Of a DNA stretch of 64,000 nucleotides, positions 21,492 to 29,205 are shown in pieces. The translations under genes were made by a program, and so were the position numbers. Source of the DNA: a virus; IMG/VR virus record IMGVR_UViG_3300044655_002353, positions 1 through 64,000 of that record, one strand, 5' to 3'. How positions within the stretch are numbered: position 1 is the first letter of the stretch; every line of letters begins with the position of its first letter. The notes under the pieces are model-generated. The model ran no database searches. It was not told the origin of the DNA and worked only from the letters and a program-made list of their open reading frames with translations.

Positions 21492-22337
21492 ATGAAATCA
21501 AATATGAATACTCTAAATATCAAACTTATGGCAGTCGTTGCAGCATTGTCTATCATCATTGGTGCATGTAGTGACCAACACCAATATGATGCTAATACGA
21601 TGGCAGCTCTTCAACCATGTATGTCAATGGGCTTTCAACCGGCTCAATGTATGGCTGCTTATCAACAAGCTGGACGACCACAATCATCTGATACTAATTG
21701 GTTAGGAACTGTAGCAGCTTTTGCTGCTGGGGCTGCTGCTAATCATTGGTGGAACAGACCATCGTATCAAAGCTATCAATATCATCCTGAGTATATGAAC
21801 CAGCCTGATTACTATGACCGTTACTACAATACACCACAACGTAGAACTTGGGTGACACCTCAGGTGCGTGGTATTCCACAAACGACTAATCCATCAGTAC
21901 CTCAATTGGTTCCAGAAAAGAACACAAATCAATTGATACCTGGTCAAAAAATTCAGCCATTGTTTGCTAATCCGACTAACATTGCTCCTAATCAAGCGAC
22001 ACCTAAACCTGTGACTACTCCACCTGCAACAGCTACTGCTACTCAATCATTCAAACCGATACAAGTAGTACCGCCAACTACTAGTACGCAAGCAGCAACT
22101 ACGGCAACTCAGTTCAAACCAGTTCAAGTTACGCCTCCACCGGCTCCAGCTCCAGTAGCTAAAAAGCCTTCTTCAAGCTGGTCTTTGTTTGGTGGAAGTA
22201 CTTCAACTAAGTCTACTACTCCACCATCAGTAGCTTCAAAACCGGCTTCAAAACCTTCAAGCACATTTGCTCCAATACGAGTAAGTCCTCCTAAATCTTC
22301 ATCAAGTTCTTCTTCATCATCAAGCCGTCGAAAATGA
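21492..22337 (+). CDS. Large Pro/Ser/Thr-rich lipoprotein
   Basis: 281 residues (an ATG four codons later is an alternative start). Signal peptide with lipobox IIGAC, then a Cys-containing segment (ALQPCMSMGFQPAQCMAAYQ), a Gly/Ala stretch, a Tyr-rich region and a long low-complexity Pro/Thr/Ser tail with two FKPxQVxPP repeats, ending in a Ser run and RRK. Looks like an outer-membrane lipoprotein with an extended periplasmic or surface tail. No family recognised. Confidence 0.6.
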   Translation: MKSNMNTLNIKLMAVVAALSIIIGACSDQHQYDANTMAALQPCMSMGFQPAQCMAAYQQAGRPQSSDTNWLGTVAAFAAGAAANHWWNRPSYQSYQYHPEYMNQPDYYDRYYNTPQRRTWVTPQVRGIPQTTNPSVPQLVPEKNTNQLIPGQKIQPLFANPTNIAPNQATPKPVTTPPATATATQSFKPIQVVPPTTSTQAATTATQFKPVQVTPPPAPAPVAKKPSSSWSLFGGSTSTKSTTPPSVASKPASKPSSTFAPIRVSPPKSSSSSSSSSSRRK

Positions 22338-22597
22338 GCTTCTCCGACCTAACATATATGACTCCTGGCAAACTTCGTCAATTAGATGAGTTTGCTGGGA
22401 AATACACTTACTTCAAAACCTTCTTGGAGTTGGTAGATAAGTCTAACAATTACAAGCCTGTGTGGTATAACGAACCGCTTGCTCCATCATTTCAAAAGCG
22501 GGACCTTGAAACTTTAGCAAAAGCATATGATGACCATATGATACGTAATAATGATGAGCGTCGAGTGTATAAAACTTTTGACCATCCATTGTTATGA
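22334..22597 (+). CDS. Hypothetical 87-residue protein
   Basis: ATGA overlap with the lipoprotein gene. Helical, with basic and aromatic residues; no recognised motif. ATGA overlap with the MazG-like gene downstream. Confidence 0.5.
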   Translation: MSFSDLTYMTPGKLRQLDEFAGKYTYFKTFLELVDKSNNYKPVWYNEPLAPSFQKRDLETLAKAYDDHMIRNNDERRVYKTFDHPLL

Positions 22598-22905
22598 ATT
22601 CAAAACGTAGAAGTACAGGATTAGTTCTTCAGTGCCTTCAGGAAGAATGTGCTGAAGTTATCCAAGCAGCATCAAAAATCAGTCGCTTTGGAGCTTATAG
22701 CAGAAATCCAGAAGACCCAAATTCTTTGTCAAATATCGAGCTTTTGCATCAAGAAATAGGCGATGTTTATGCAGTACTTGAAGTACTCAAAAATCAAACC
22801 GTTCTGACAATTGATGATGAGCTTATTGAAAAAATGAAGCAAAAGAAGTTAGAAAAGTTGGAAATCTATTTGCCTTATATTTGTGAAGTAGATAACAGTT
22901 TATAA
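22594..22905 (+). CDS. MazG-like nucleotide pyrophosphohydrolase
   Basis: 103 residues, all-alpha. Glu17, Glu18, Glu21 (EECAE) and Glu54, Asp57 (EIGD) form the EExxE...ExxD metal site of the MazG/NTP-PPase superfamily, which hydrolyses NTPs or dNTPs to monophosphates. Phage MazG-like proteins are thought to affect nucleotide pools or the stringent response alarmone. The length fits the single-domain form. Confidence 0.8.
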   Translation: MNSKRRSTGLVLQCLQEECAEVIQAASKISRFGAYSRNPEDPNSLSNIELLHQEIGDVYAVLEVLKNQTVLTIDDELIEKMKQKKLEKLEIYLPYICEVDNSL

Positions 22906-22917
22906 AGTCCCGGACTA

Positions 22918-22945
22918 TTTACATCTAATCAAAAAAGGTTATAAT
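22918..22945 (+). promoter_or_regulatory. Sigma-70-like promoter
   Basis: TTTACA (22918-22923), 16-base spacer, TATAAT (22940-22945). AGTCC-C-GGACT palindrome directly upstream (22906-22916). No CATATTC box. Transcribes the metallopeptidase gene. Confidence 0.7.
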
Positions 22946-23012
22946 AGACTCAAGATACGGAAATAAAGAAGTTAAGGATGAACCAATCTTAGTTTATTCT
23001 GTGGAGAATATC

Positions 23013-24458
23013 ATGTTGAGAAAAACTACAATGGCTGTTGCAGTCGCAATTGCAACATTAGGTATTAGTGCAGTTAGTGCTAATGAAACTTCTACTCCTA
23101 CTGGCACAGTTCAACACATTGTTGAAGGTAAAGTAGTCAAAACAATTCATACATATGGTATCGGTGAGATGCCATCAGTGTATAGTCCGGTTCGTCACGT
23201 CGGTGGAACAATTCCGGAAGTCTATAACCCGTTTGATGCTAAAGGTTTGGCAAAAGTTGAATTGGATAAAAGTCACTTTTTATCCCAAAAAGTCGGTGAC
23301 AAAACTACATTAGGTCTGATTGGCGAAGATGTCGAATATACGACTGAAAGCGTAGTGACTGATGCAAATGGTGTTGTTACCTGGATGGGTAACACTGTTG
23401 ATGGCGATGGTGCAATTATTTCAATGGGTCCAACTGGTGATGTATTCGGTTCGATTTATACTGATGAAGACACCTATGCCATCGAAACTCAAGGTGATGA
23501 ATCAAATCCTGAAGCTTGGTTGATTAGCCAACAAAAGTCCGGGGTTAAAATGCCAACAGTAAAAGGTGATACTGAAGTTGCGCATAACCACACATCATTG
23601 GATGCGGTGGTTTACATAGGCGTAAAACCTGATGGCACAAAAGTATATAGAGATACTGTTACAGGCGCACTTACCTATGTTGCCCCTCCTCCTACACCTG
23701 TTGCAAATGCGCCAATAGTAATTGATTTGCTGTATGCATATAGCACTTCATTCAAACCACGAATTGATACTTATGTTGCGTCAATGACACCTGCAATGAC
23801 CAAAGCATTTAGTGATAGTGGCATGCCAAATGTAGCCTTTAGAACTGTAGGTAAAATTGAAGTACCGTATGCGGATACTGAACCAACAACTGGTGTTCCA
23901 TCTAAAATGCAACAAGGTTTAGGTATTTGGAAACCTGTACGAGACATGAGAGCCAGAGTTGGTGCTGACTTGGTCGTCTTTATCCGTCCATTCAAACAAT
24001 CACATGTAATCTGTGGCCAAGCATTGTTGAATGGTGCAAATCAAACCGCTTTTAATGCAAATGTTGCAAATGCTGTTGTTGATTGGGGTTCTGATGGTGG
24101 TTATGGTTGCTATGGAGATACGATGATTCATGAAGTAGGTCATATCATGGGGGTTGTTCACAATAAAGAAACCATGGAAGAATTTGGTTTAGGTTCTGTG
24201 AAAGGTGTCTATGAAGATTCTTATGGTTATGCTCATAACTATAAGTATGGCTATGGTGGTTCAAACTGTGGAATTGCAGATATTATGAGCTATTGCTTCA
24301 ATCGTAAGGCTAAGTATTCAAATCCTGATGTAATTGGTGTAACGTTGAATAATGGTACAAAACTTTACTTAGGCGTAAGAGACGTAGCAGATGCAACAAG
24401 AACTCTGAAAATTACTGCTCCAAAAATTGCAAACTTCATGCCTAAAAAAGTTCAATAA
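23013..24458 (+). CDS. Secreted zinc metallopeptidase (reprolysin-like)
   Basis: 481 residues from the ATG at 23013, which follows TGGAG; a Sec signal peptide ends near ISAVSA. The catalytic motif HEVGHIMGVVH (residues 373-383) has all three His ligands and the Glu of metzincins, and DIMSYC about 40 residues later supplies the Met-turn. Several Cys in the C-terminal domain imply disulfides in the periplasm or outside the cell. The N-terminal 220 residues are beta-rich and may be a propeptide. Secreted metzincins in phages are uncommon; the target could be surface proteins. A terminator follows. Confidence 0.85.
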   Translation: MLRKTTMAVAVAIATLGISAVSANETSTPTGTVQHIVEGKVVKTIHTYGIGEMPSVYSPVRHVGGTIPEVYNPFDAKGLAKVELDKSHFLSQKVGDKTTLGLIGEDVEYTTESVVTDANGVVTWMGNTVDGDGAIISMGPTGDVFGSIYTDEDTYAIETQGDESNPEAWLISQQKSGVKMPTVKGDTEVAHNHTSLDAVVYIGVKPDGTKVYRDTVTGALTYVAPPPTPVANAPIVIDLLYAYSTSFKPRIDTYVASMTPAMTKAFSDSGMPNVAFRTVGKIEVPYADTEPTTGVPSKMQQGLGIWKPVRDMRARVGADLVVFIRPFKQSHVICGQALLNGANQTAFNANVANAVVDWGSDGGYGCYGDTMIHEVGHIMGVVHNKETMEEFGLGSVKGVYEDSYGYAHNYKYGYGGSNCGIADIMSYCFNRKAKYSNPDVIGVTLNNGTKLYLGVRDVADATRTLKITAPKIANFMPKKVQ

Positions 24459-24476
24459 ATCAATAACCTAACGAAA

Positions 24477-24507
24477 GAAGGAGAGAGTAAAATCTCTCCT
24501 CCTTTTT
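24477..24507 (+). terminator. Rho-independent terminator
   Basis: AGGAGAGA (24479-24486) pairs with TCTCTCCT (24493-24500), followed by CCTTTTTG. Confidence 0.8.
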
Positions 24508-24553
24508 GTTTATGTAAATAGATCTGTTCTTCACTATCATAACATAAAACCAT

Positions 24554-25042
24554 ATGAAACTATTCATCCTATTCAATTCAACTATTTCAATGTCAATAGT
24601 TGCAGCACATGCTGAAAAGATAATCAGCAAATTAGTCTATCAAAATACTCATACACCGAGTCAAGCTATTTCAGGTTGGATGAACTTTCATCGATTTGTT
24701 TCATTAGCTTCTGCAGGAAATAATAAGTTTGCAATGGCAAACATTTTCAAAGAACTTACTAATTTATCAAACGGCTCTTATATTGTTGAAAGTAGTAATG
24801 ATGAGAATACTGAAGAATATGTTGCCATTGGTATTCTACTACCTTCAATCGTATATGATATTGCACCGAAATTATTTCAAGATAACGACCATAGCTTTAT
24901 CCTAAAACATGGTGAAACTACTTCTTCAATAGAAAGAATGGTTGGTGGAAGAACTGCTGAAACTGCTTCATTTCCAGTAAATGATGTAAAACTAGTTCAG
25001 CTTTTACAAAAGTACTTTACCTGCAAAAACAAATCTTTATGA
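24554..25042 (+). CDS. Hypothetical 162-residue protein
   Basis: No signal peptide despite a mildly hydrophobic start (KLFILFNSTISMSIVAAHAEK). That segment and the later Trp and YIVESSNDENTEEYVAIGIL faintly recall peptidyl-tRNA hydrolase 2, but the match is too weak to name. It ends at a bidirectional terminator facing the tail sheath gene. Confidence 0.4.
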   Translation: MKLFILFNSTISMSIVAAHAEKIISKLVYQNTHTPSQAISGWMNFHRFVSLASAGNNKFAMANIFKELTNLSNGSYIVESSNDENTEEYVAIGILLPSIVYDIAPKLFQDNDHSFILKHGETTSSIERMVGGRTAETASFPVNDVKLVQLLQKYFTCKNKSL

Positions 25043-25044
25043 AT

Positions 25045-25074
25045 AAAAAAGGGGGATTTAAATCCCCCTTTTTT
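25045..25074. terminator. Bidirectional terminator (perfect 30-base palindrome)
   Basis: A6-G5-ATTT followed by its exact reverse complement, so each strand has a GC-rich hairpin followed by a T-run. It separates the convergent genes ending at 25042 and 25081. Confidence 0.92.
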
Positions 25075-25080
25075 TCTAAT

Positions 25081-27045
25081 TTAGGCAGTTCCCATCTTAG
25101 CACCAGTAGACAATACTCGAATTGGAATGATAATAAATTCTACAGCTTTCATTGGTTTTATTCCAATGTCAACCCAAAGTTCATTTCTATCAATTCTAGC
25201 TGGAGTATTATTGCTACTATCGCATAATGTTACGAAGTCATACAATCCACGTCTCATCATAATATCACCAAGGAACCCATCAATCATTGCTTTGATATCA
25301 TCACGAGTTGGTTGATCATTTGGTTCAAACAAGAATGGCATACTCGCTTTACGTAATGAGCGACGAATGTAGCATAGTAATCTTTCAACATTGATACGGT
25401 CACGAGCAGAAGTAGCGTTGTATGAAGTTTTTTGACCCCAGATAACCAAGCCGCGAGTTGGGAAAAACACGATTGGATTGATGTTCTTGAAGAAGTCATA
25501 TAATGCATCACGTTGACCTTGGTTCAAATTGACTTGAACGTAAGTTGTTGGAAGTCCTAATGTTCCGGTAACATAACCTACACTTTCAACTCCAGATACT
25601 GTACCACGACGAAGACCGGCTGGAGCAAACCAAAGTTCTGAAGCATTATCAGAAAATGCAAAGGTTCTTAATGCAGTTCCTGATGGAGCCACAAGAACAT
25701 TGTAACCGTCAAGATTAGAAGATAAGCACCATGGATAGTAATACGCAATCGTAGATTTTTTGATACGCTCAGAAGTATTAGCCCAGTTAGCAGCTTGTTC
25801 TGGAGTTTTAGTTACAGGAACATCAGCAATCACAAATGCTTCATTACTAATACTATCATTCAATGAATCAAGCTCATCAACAACTTCAGGATAACCAGGG
25901 CAAAGAATCAAGTTGTATTCAAAGATTTCCGATCTTACATCTTGGTTACTATTGATTTCAGCTTGAAGTGCAGTTCTAATTGCAAGACGACGAGTTGCAT
26001 CATCAAAACCAAGAGGATTCATGTTTTGAACTTGATCAAATTCTATTGCAAATGCGTCACCTGCAGCAAAAGCAGTCGAACCTGCTAAAATAGTAAACGA
26101 TATTTTACCTGCAACGTCAATGAATGGGGTAGAACCACCAACTGTGCCGAATTGACCAGTTGTTGTAATTGCGTTAGTCACCGGATGATATCCGATAACT
26201 TTGAAGTTTGTTGCATCAAGAAACTCAACAATAAAGTTTTCTTCAACAGCATTAGCTTCAGGAACTAAGTCAATCAACGTACCATTACCTGTCATTGGTC
26301 CAACAGTAAAGTCAGTATACGCAAGACCAGTCATTGCTGATGTACCTTTTTTAGCTGCGTAAACAGTATTGAATTCAAAGTAATCACCCGGCTTGAATAC
26401 GGTAGCGCCATTAGTTATTGTCAACTGTATATTACTGTGAACAAATGCAGTACCATTGGCTTTAGCTACACCAATCATTCCTGATTTTGAACCGGTGATT
26501 GTAAATGATTCGTTACCAATAGTATCGGTTCCTTGTAAGCCAATACATACTAAAGTAAATGATTCTGGTTCTTTCAATGCAGAAGGCACAGATATAGCTG
26601 AAAGAGTACCATTACCAACACCTACATAATTATATGAGCCTGCATCATATACAGGAATACCAGCCGAAATAAATTGACGAGGACTATCAGTCAAGTCAAT
26701 GTTAGCACGAACTACATATGCAAGATTACCTATTCCTAAGAATTGGTTCAATGCAAACAATCCATACTCATTTCGGCAATCGCCATGATACTGTGCAGGT
26801 TCTCCAGCTCCACTATTATCTTTCCAGAAATATGGAATACCATAAGTTTCTACTGATTGCCCAATAGATGTAATCGTACGAACTACACTATGTTCATTAG
26901 TACCTGCTGCAATATGAACACCATCAGGTTGAAGCTTATTTGCACGAGTTGCGATAAAAATTAGCGGAACTGTTGAAGCAGAAGCCGGTATATAAAAAGA
27001 TTGATCAGTAATAGTAACTGAAACACCTGGACTAACCATTGACAT
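25081..27045 (-). CDS. Contractile tail sheath protein (T4 gp18-like)
   Basis: 654 residues, near the 659 of T4 gp18. Starts MSMVSPGVSVTITD, the family's SPGV N-terminus. The C-terminal domain has RGLVIWGQKT, RDRINVERLLCYIRRSL and ARIDRNELWVDIGIKP, the conserved core that packs around the tail tube. Sheath subunits polymerise on the tube and contract on infection. The start is fixed by AGGAG 8 nt upstream on the minus strand. Inserted middle domains are probably surface exposed. Confidence 0.92.
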   Translation of the reverse strand: MSMVSPGVSVTITDQSFYIPASASTVPLIFIATRANKLQPDGVHIAAGTNEHSVVRTITSIGQSVETYGIPYFWKDNSGAGEPAQYHGDCRNEYGLFALNQFLGIGNLAYVVRANIDLTDSPRQFISAGIPVYDAGSYNYVGVGNGTLSAISVPSALKEPESFTLVCIGLQGTDTIGNESFTITGSKSGMIGVAKANGTAFVHSNIQLTITNGATVFKPGDYFEFNTVYAAKKGTSAMTGLAYTDFTVGPMTGNGTLIDLVPEANAVEENFIVEFLDATNFKVIGYHPVTNAITTTGQFGTVGGSTPFIDVAGKISFTILAGSTAFAAGDAFAIEFDQVQNMNPLGFDDATRRLAIRTALQAEINSNQDVRSEIFEYNLILCPGYPEVVDELDSLNDSISNEAFVIADVPVTKTPEQAANWANTSERIKKSTIAYYYPWCLSSNLDGYNVLVAPSGTALRTFAFSDNASELWFAPAGLRRGTVSGVESVGYVTGTLGLPTTYVQVNLNQGQRDALYDFFKNINPIVFFPTRGLVIWGQKTSYNATSARDRINVERLLCYIRRSLRKASMPFLFEPNDQPTRDDIKAMIDGFLGDIMMRRGLYDFVTLCDSSNNTPARIDRNELWVDIGIKPMKAVEFIIIPIRVLSTGAKMGTA

Positions 27046-27092
27046 AAGAATTCTCCTATTTCATATTTGAAATTGTAATTTGTTTGATATAT

Positions 27093-27100
27093 TATTTATG
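27093..27100 (-). promoter_or_regulatory. Late-type box CATAAATA for the sheath gene
   Basis: On the minus strand CATAAATA lies 47 nt upstream of the sheath ATG. Confidence 0.5.
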
Positions 27101-27143
27101 ACTTATCCAACTTTTTTAGCAAAAAATATCTTTTTTATAAATC

Positions 27144-27209
27144 TGATAACCGGTAATCACTTTTAGCTATTTACATTTTTGCTAACTGTTATACAATAGA
27201 ACCATATTC
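27144..27209 (+). promoter_or_regulatory. Palindrome plus sigma-70-like promoter with CATATTC box
   Basis: TGATAACCGGTAATCA (27144-27159), TTTACA (27170-27175), 16-base spacer, TACAAT (27192-27197), CATATTC (27203-27209). Drives the lipoprotein gene, divergent from the sheath gene. Confidence 0.75.
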
Positions 27210-27231
27210 TAGAACAGGAGGACTTTATCAC

Positions 27232-27564
27232 ATGAACACTTCATCAGTCAACAAAGTTATTGCTTTAGCACTTACTTCTTCAATTGCTTTCACCGGATGT
27301 ATGTCTACTTCTGGAGGTTATGGAAGTAATGGCTATGGTCGAATGGAATATAGTAATGTTCAATACATTTATGGTTCTGATGAACCAGCTATGACATACG
27401 AAGAATTGTCAAAGTACAATGGCATTCGAGTTGGAGCTGATGGTTATGTAAAATCATTGGTTCAATTACCGCAAACTGCACGCGAAGACTTACCACATTT
27501 TACATATACTCCACCAGAGTATTTTAGAGATAACTATGAACGGGAACGTGGGTGGAAGAAGTGA
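27232..27564 (+). CDS. Small lipoprotein
   Basis: 110 residues. AGGAGG precedes the ATG. Signal peptide with lipobox FTGC, then a Gly/Tyr-rich linker and a polar domain ending RDNYERERGWKK. Predicted lipid-anchored; no family recognised. Expressed from the host-type promoter although it lies among virion genes. Confidence 0.65.
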   Translation: MNTSSVNKVIALALTSSIAFTGCMSTSGGYGSNGYGRMEYSNVQYIYGSDEPAMTYEELSKYNGIRVGADGYVKSLVQLPQTAREDLPHFTYTPPEYFRDNYERERGWKK

Positions 27565-27571
27565 ATAAATA
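27564..27571 (+). promoter_or_regulatory. Late-type box AATAAATA
   Basis: AATAAATA overlaps the previous stop codon, 32 nt before the ATG of the first paralogous-family gene. Confidence 0.45.
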
Positions 27572-27599
27572 GTAGTATATTTTAACTACTACTATTTTT
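27568..27599 (+). terminator. Rho-independent terminator
   Basis: AATAGTAGT (27568-27576) pairs with ACTACTATT (27588-27596), followed by TTT. Ends the lipoprotein transcript. Confidence 0.65.
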
Positions 27600-27603
27600 C
27601 GTT

Positions 27604-28446
27604 ATGAAATTGCAAGACCTATTGACTGAAGTACCAGCTGCTTCTAGTAAATCAGCTTTTCAACCAAATCTTAAACCTTGGATGTATCAAACTAAGGAAG
27701 AAATAGAAAAGTGGTTAAAGGATGCTAAAATTGAAGCTCAGATTTCTAAAGAACTTGAAGTTCATCCAACTCGTAAAGACCTTATATTAGGAAATTTATT
27801 TGGTAATGGACCAAAAGAATCTTTAGTTGAATATAATGGAAAGTGGTTACTTCCTGTTCAATTCAATACTGCTCCAGGAAAATTAGAAGTCAGTCATTTG
27901 GAACTCGGTTCAATGATTGGATTACCACATGTTGTATTAGGTCCTATGGTTCTATTGAATGTAGAAATTGAAGATTTTGAAGGATGTCCTAAACATATTT
28001 CAGGAACAGATTCTTCAGGGTTTTATGATATTCAAATCGACTCAAAGAAACCTATCAAGTCTTTTGTTGGATGTCCGCCAGTACAATCTATGGATGTTAG
28101 CGATATCATTGGATTAGATGGGCTTCCTAATACTTTGACATGGTTACGAATTGGAAAGTTTTCAGACATTACCGCAATTTTGAAAAAATGTCCAAATCTT
28201 AAAACCCTTGGCATAGGTAATATTGAAATTGGTAAAGACAATATCCAACCATTAAGTGTATTCAAATCGAAAAAGATTACTAGATTTAATATCTATCCGA
28301 TAGATTTATCTACAGAGATACCACCTGAATATAAACTAGCTAATACTATTATCAACAAACATTTGAAGTCAGAAGAAAGAAGTATGATTGCTTGTCAACG
28401 AGAATTGATTGAAAATGATTTAGATGAAAGCGGATGGGCTGAGTAG
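27604..28446 (+). CDS. Array-family internal-protein candidate, isolated member 1
   Basis: 280 residues. The leader MKLQDLLTE fits the [LI]-x-E cleavage pattern. It shares NLKPW near residue 25 with the members at 44107, 45519 and 46902. Leucine-rich-repeat-like units include IEDFEGCPKHIS, IKSFVGCPPVQS and IIGLDGLPNTLTW. The C-terminus MIACQRELIENDLDESGWAE keeps CQRELIENDLDE but replaces YAEF, as expected where no following gene uses those codons. It stands alone between a lipoprotein gene and the convergent gp15-like gene. Confidence 0.75.
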   Translation: MKLQDLLTEVPAASSKSAFQPNLKPWMYQTKEEIEKWLKDAKIEAQISKELEVHPTRKDLILGNLFGNGPKESLVEYNGKWLLPVQFNTAPGKLEVSHLELGSMIGLPHVVLGPMVLLNVEIEDFEGCPKHISGTDSSGFYDIQIDSKKPIKSFVGCPPVQSMDVSDIIGLDGLPNTLTWLRIGKFSDITAILKKCPNLKTLGIGNIEIGKDNIQPLSVFKSKKITRFNIYPIDLSTEIPPEYKLANTIINKHLKSEERSMIACQRELIENDLDESGWAE

Positions 28447-28452
28447 GTTATA

Positions 28453-29205
28453 CTATTCTTCATAATGAATGTTAAGAACAGGTCCATAGACTTCTTGGAA
28501 CGGTTGTAATTCGCCGTCAGCGTCAACTTCATCTAGTGCCATGCCATTCATATTCCCAATACGTATATTGATTTCACGAATAATTTCATCTCTAATATCC
28601 ATTGGCGCCGATAAGTAGATTTGAACTAAAAAGTTGAACGACCAAACTATAATTCTTTTTTCTGTTCCAATCGGATAATTCTCTTCATTATTGATACCTG
28701 TCAATTCAACGCTAGTAATCTTAGTCCAATCAAAAGGAGCATCGCTAGTTTGAAGTTGTAGAACTGGGTCAAATAGCATTAGAATTTGTTCAATCATCTG
28801 ATGCATTTGTTCAGTGTTACTAGCATAAACAGCAAGTTCCATATTTGCATTATACGGAATAGGCATGATACGTTTGTTCAAGCGTAAGTCATCAGGAAAT
28901 ACGCCACCAGTTGGAAGGTAAACTTTTCTATCAACTACGCCAACTCCTTTGCGACGTTCAGGAGATAAGTCCAATCCAGACAATGTCGCTGACATCATAG
29001 GAATACTGAAAGGTTTGTTTTGAGTATTACCTGACATAATTGCAGCTACAACTCTATCTCTACTTCCAACTACTATCGGAACGCGATATGTTGAAGGTTC
29101 GCCGGTCTCTCCAATGCCAGTGACAATAGTAAGTCCTGTAAAGATACCGCAAAATTGACGAATGTAGCTTCTTAGTTGTTTTGCATAAAAGTATTCTGTA
29201 ATCAT
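28453..29205 (-). CDS. Tail sheath stabiliser / completion protein (T4 gp15-like)
   Basis: 250 residues. Starts ITEYFYAKQLRSYIRQFCGIF, like the YFY...RRY start of T4 gp15, followed by a YRVPIVVGSRDR segment (T4: RVPI.YxS) and MELAVYASNTEQMHQMIEQI, the counterpart of T4's ELSIFTRYEDDMFQIVEQI. gp15 caps the tail tube and sheath and joins the tail to the neck. Its ATG overlaps the stop of the 594-residue gene upstream (TAATG on the minus strand). Confidence 0.85.
   Translation of the reverse strand: MITEYFYAKQLRSYIRQFCGIFTGLTIVTGIGETGEPSTYRVPIVVGSRDRVVAAIMSGNTQNKPFSIPMMSATLSGLDLSPERRKGVGVVDRKVYLPTGGVFPDDLRLNKRIMPIPYNANMELAVYASNTEQMHQMIEQILMLFDPVLQLQTSDAPFDWTKITSVELTGINNEENYPIGTEKRIIVWSFNFLVQIYLSAPMDIRDEIIREINIRIGNMNGMALDEVDADGELQPFQEVYGPVLNIHYEE

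Noticed and set aside
24554-25042. Peptidyl-tRNA hydrolase 2 assignment
   Set aside because: Only a faint likeness at the N-terminus; catalytic residues cannot be placed.
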